Source of the DNA: Candidatus Woesebacteria bacterium GW2011_GWA1_41_7
GTDB lineage: Bacteria; Patescibacteriota; Microgenomatia; UBA8517
Assembly (NCBI GenBank): GCA_000997405.1
Contig: LCBU01000026.1
Location: 1 to 7,162 of the forward strand
Reading direction: 5' to 3'
DNA length: 7,162 nt
Below the pieces are notes generated by a model. The model saw only the letters and a list, made by a program, of their open reading frames with translations. It was not told the DNA's origin and did no database searches. The translations under genes and the position numbers were made by a program. Positions 5,782 to 7,162 of the stretch are shown piece after piece (position 1 is the stretch's first letter; every line of letters starts with the position of its first letter).

Positions 5782-6237
5782 TTAAACTTTTCCTAATTCT
5801 ACACGAAAAACGCGACCGATGCGAACATTTTCGCCGGTCTTTGCAATAAGCTCCTTAATGAGTTCGGAAACTTTTTTGCTTGGGTCTTTTACAAAATCCT
5901 GTTTTTCAATATCCTCCGCACCCATCGAAGCCACCTGGATAGCCAAATCTTTTCCTGTAGATTCAAAAAGCTCAGTTTTTGCAACAAAATCAGTCTCACA
6001 AAGAAGTTCAAATATTCCAACAACTTTTCCTGTGTGGTGTGTGTAAACGAAAACTTTTCCTTCAGAAGTGGTCCTGCCTTCTCTTTTTGCAGCTTTTTCA
6101 AAACCCTCTTTTTTGAGAATTTCTAAAGCTTTTTTTTCATTACCGGAAACTTCGTCCAAAACCTCGCGAATTCTTATAATTGCGACTCCGGTTTCTTCCC
6201 TTAGCTTTTTAATAAGTTCTATATCTATCTTAGCCAT
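5782..6237 (-). CDS. tsf: Elongation factor Ts, very short form
   Basis: Guanine-nucleotide exchange factor that releases GDP from EF-Tu. The N-terminal UBA-like EF-Tu-binding domain occupies about residues 1-55, with LIKKLREETG (9-17). The family's usual TGAGMMDCKKAL is rewritten here as TGVAIIRIREVL (16-27). The core signature CETDFVAKTE (80-89) is intact; its Asp-Phe pair is the part that disrupts the Mg/GDP site of EF-Tu. After IQVASMGAEDI (100-110) the protein jumps almost directly to FVKDPSKKVSELI (115-127) and the final GENVRIGRVFRVELG. Compared with Thermus-type EF-Ts (about 196 aa) roughly 45 residues are missing at this junction. Compared with the E. coli protein (283 aa) the whole dimerization region is also absent. 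The ATG lies 8 nt inside rpsB (ATGGCTAA) with no strong Shine-Dalgarno sequence, implying translational coupling to S2. The reading frame is continuous, so this is not a frameshift artefact. Confidence 0.94.
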   Translation of the reverse strand: MAKIDIELIKKLREETGVAIIRIREVLDEVSGNEKKALEILKKEGFEKAAKREGRTTSEGKVFVYTHHTGKVVGIFELLCETDFVAKTELFESTGKDLAIQVASMGAEDIEKQDFVKDPSKKVSELIKELIAKTGENVRIGRVFRVELGKV

Positions 6238-6919
6238 TCTTATTTTCAGTAACTACCTTTGCAACCAAATCCAGAATATACTCCAATGCTTTACTGGCGT
6301 CATCATTCATGGGGATGGGATAATCAATCATGTCCGGATCGGCATTGCTATCAACTATTCCGATCACAGGAATCTTTTTACCATTTGCCTCACGAACAGC
6401 TGCGGATTCTCTCTTGGTATCAATCACAAAAAGTATGTCCGGAATACCGGTTAGGGTCTTTACTCCACCGAAAAACTTTTCAAGACGTACAATTTCCCGA
6501 TCAATGAGAAGCTTTTCTTTCTTGGTGTATTTATTGTAAAAACCTGTAGACATGTTTTCTTTCATTTCCTCCATTTTACTAATGGATCTTTTTATCTGAT
6601 CAAAATTGGATATGGTTCCACCCAACCATCTTTCGTTGACATAAGATACTCCCGCCTTTTGGGCAACTTCCGCAACTTTATCTTTGATTTGCTTTTTCGT
6701 TCCAAGAATCAAAACCTTCTTCCCTTCTTTGGTGGATTTTGCCAAAAAATCTAAAGCTTCCTCAATCAGAGGTTTTGTTTTAATCAAATCAAAAATATGA
6801 ACACCGTCTTCCTGTCCATAAAGATATTCACCCATCTTGGGGTTCCAACGCTTAGTCTGATGCCCGAAATGAGCACCCGAGCCAATTAACTCATCCAATG
6901 ATATGTTTGTTTTAGACAT
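6230..6919 (-). CDS. rpsB: 30S ribosomal protein S2
   Basis: Primary protein of the small-subunit head/platform junction, needed for S1 docking in bacteria that have S1. The 229-aa product shows the family landmarks in order: GAHFGHQTKRWNPKM (14-28), YGQEDGVHIFDLIKT (33-47), VNERWLGGTISNF (91-103), the central coiled-coil hairpin (about 105-145), GIPDILFVIDTKRESAAVREA (157-177 region) and the C-terminal DSNADPDMIDYPIPMNDDA. I chose the inner ATG at 6917-6919 (start MSKTN) because GGAG sits 8 nt upstream and because it gives the usual S2 N-terminus. An ATG at 6949 would add ten residues, but it lies inside the leader hairpin and has no ribosome binding site. The stop overlaps tsf by 8 nt. Expression is probably from the promoter within the preceding gene's 3' end. 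Confidence 0.97.
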   Translation of the reverse strand: MSKTNISLDELIGSGAHFGHQTKRWNPKMGEYLYGQEDGVHIFDLIKTKPLIEEALDFLAKSTKEGKKVLILGTKKQIKDKVAEVAQKAGVSYVNERWLGGTISNFDQIKRSISKMEEMKENMSTGFYNKYTKKEKLLIDREIVRLEKFFGGVKTLTGIPDILFVIDTKRESAAVREANGKKIPVIGIVDSNADPDMIDYPIPMNDDASKALEYILDLVAKVVTENKNG

Positions 6920-6927
6920 TTGATTAT

Positions 6928-6931
6928 CTCC
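6928..6931 (-). promoter_or_regulatory. Ribosome binding site of rpsB (decides the start)
   Basis: GGAG lies 8 nt before the ATG at 6917-6919, in the context GCGGAGATAATCAA. It is the clearest Shine-Dalgarno sequence in the window and favours the inner rpsB start over the ATG at 6949. Confidence 0.65.
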
Positions 6932-6946
6932 GCTTTCTTGTTCCTC

Positions 6947-6982
6947 CATCGGCCGGAAGTTATCCAGAAAGCGTAGCCGATG
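6947..6982 (-). promoter_or_regulatory. Hairpin in the rpsB mRNA leader
   Basis: In transcript sense CATCGGC (6976-6982) pairs perfectly with GCCGATG (6947-6953). An inner TGGA/TCCG stem with a TAACT loop stacks on it, leaving a 9-nt bulge on the 5' side. The structure starts about 5 nt after the predicted transcription start and ends 15 nt before the GGAG ribosome binding site. S2 controls its own operon through the rpsB leader in some bacteria, so this is a candidate autoregulatory element. It lacks a U tract and does not look like a terminator for the upstream gene. Confidence 0.35.
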
Positions 6983-6993
6983 TGTGTGGGGTT

Positions 6994-7022
6994 ATTATAT
7001 CAGTCAGACTTAAGGCTAGCAA
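6994..7022 (-). promoter_or_regulatory. Promoter of the rpsB-tsf-frr operon
   Basis: On the minus strand TTGCTA (7017-7022; 4 of 6 to consensus) and a perfect TATAAT (6994-6999) are exactly 17 nt apart. TG one base before the -10 (TGATATAAT) makes it an extended -10 promoter. The start site would fall near 6987, giving a leader of about 68 nt before rpsB. The promoter overlaps the last codons and stop of the preceding gene. Confidence 0.65.
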
Positions 7023-7162
7023 GTGTCTTTACGTTAATTTCTATATTCTCCTGTGCAGATTCATAAGCCGCATTAGCCAAATACTCAGCACTGGCCGCAT
7101 CCGAATAGGCATTTTTATTTCCTATTTTAGCCACCTCAACAGCTGTAGTTCGAACCTCATCT
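7000..7162 (-). CDS. C-terminal end of a formiminotransferase-cyclodeaminase-family protein (partial)
   Basis: The last 53 codons and TGA stop of a gene whose 5' part lies beyond the right edge. The tail contains VAKIGNKNAYSDAASAEYLA (10-29 of the visible part), then ANAAYESAQENIEINVKTL. This fits the C-terminus of the cyclodeaminase/FchA family (Pfam FTCD_C), whose typical ending is a GNxNxxSDA turn, an alanine-rich helix and an N-V-x-I-N-type segment. Members interconvert 5-formimino-, 5,10-methenyl- and 10-formyl-tetrahydrofolate, and stand-alone forms act as methenyl-THF cyclohydrolases. Only the tail is visible, so the substrate cannot be judged. The gene was missed by simple start-to-stop scanning because its start is outside the window. 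Confidence 0.7.
   Translation of the reverse strand, partial: DEVRTTAVEVAKIGNKNAYSDAASAEYLANAAYESAQENIEINVKTLASLKSD

Noticed and set aside
6920..6949. Ten-residue N-terminal extension of rpsB from the ATG at 6949
   Set aside because: That ATG lies in the leader stem without a ribosome binding site, while the inner ATG has GGAG at 8 nt and gives the usual S2 N-terminus.

Overview
The window is a compact, AT-rich block of bacterial chromosome in which every gene is on the minus strand. Read in the direction of transcription (right to left) the order is: 3' end of a formiminotransferase-cyclodeaminase-family gene (cut by the window edge), rpsB, tsf, frr, rseP, proS, a HIT-family gene, a yqeY-like gene, ybeY and dnaX. 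No gap between genes exceeds about 80 bases. Neighbouring genes overlap by 4-8 bases (rpsB/tsf, HIT/yqeY), abut exactly as TAAATG (tsf/frr, proS/HIT), or sit 11-24 bases apart (rseP/proS, yqeY/ybeY, ybeY/dnaX). I see no tRNA, rRNA, mobile element, CRISPR array or plus-strand gene.

The likely source is a bacterium with a reduced genome, and I infer the Candidate Phyla Radiation (Patescibacteria), possibly the Microgenomates group. The reasons are the trimmed proteins (EF-Ts 151 aa, YbeY 131 aa, a prolyl-tRNA synthetase of 409 aa without an editing insertion), the very tight packing and the contracted gene order. Many bacteria have rpsB-tsf-pyrH-frr-uppS-cdsA-dxr-rseP-proS, but here pyrH and the uppS-cdsA-dxr block are missing. 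UGA acts as a normal stop: four genes end in TGA, and one of these stops is interlocked with the next start as ATGA. The code is therefore not the UGA-glycine code of some CPR lineages. Placement is inference from protein style and gene order, not from a tree.

Functionally this is a translation and housekeeping cluster. It holds ribosomal protein S2, an elongation factor, ribosome recycling factor, prolyl-tRNA charging and a 16S rRNA maturation nuclease. With them are an intramembrane site-2 protease, a HIT nucleotide hydrolase, a GatB/YqeY-domain protein and the DNA polymerase III clamp-loader subunit. A good promoter (TTGCTA-N17-TATAAT with an extended TG) lies in the last codons of the upstream folate gene and should drive rpsB-tsf-frr through a roughly 68-nt leader containing a hairpin. 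A second promoter (TTCATA-N17-TATACT) ends only 8 nt before the rseP ATG, with no Shine-Dalgarno sequence, suggesting a leaderless transcript. A third (TTGACA-N18-GATAAT) lies beyond dnaX, fires out of the left edge and is overlapped by an 18-bp imperfect palindrome.

The most interesting signal is inside dnaX. An in-frame A AAA AAC heptamer lies exactly where the clamp-loader core gives way to a hydrophilic linker. A GGAG sits 7 nt upstream, and a -1 frame stop follows ten codons later. This resembles the programmed frameshift that makes gamma and tau from dnaX in Escherichia coli. I found no wholly new multi-gene system.
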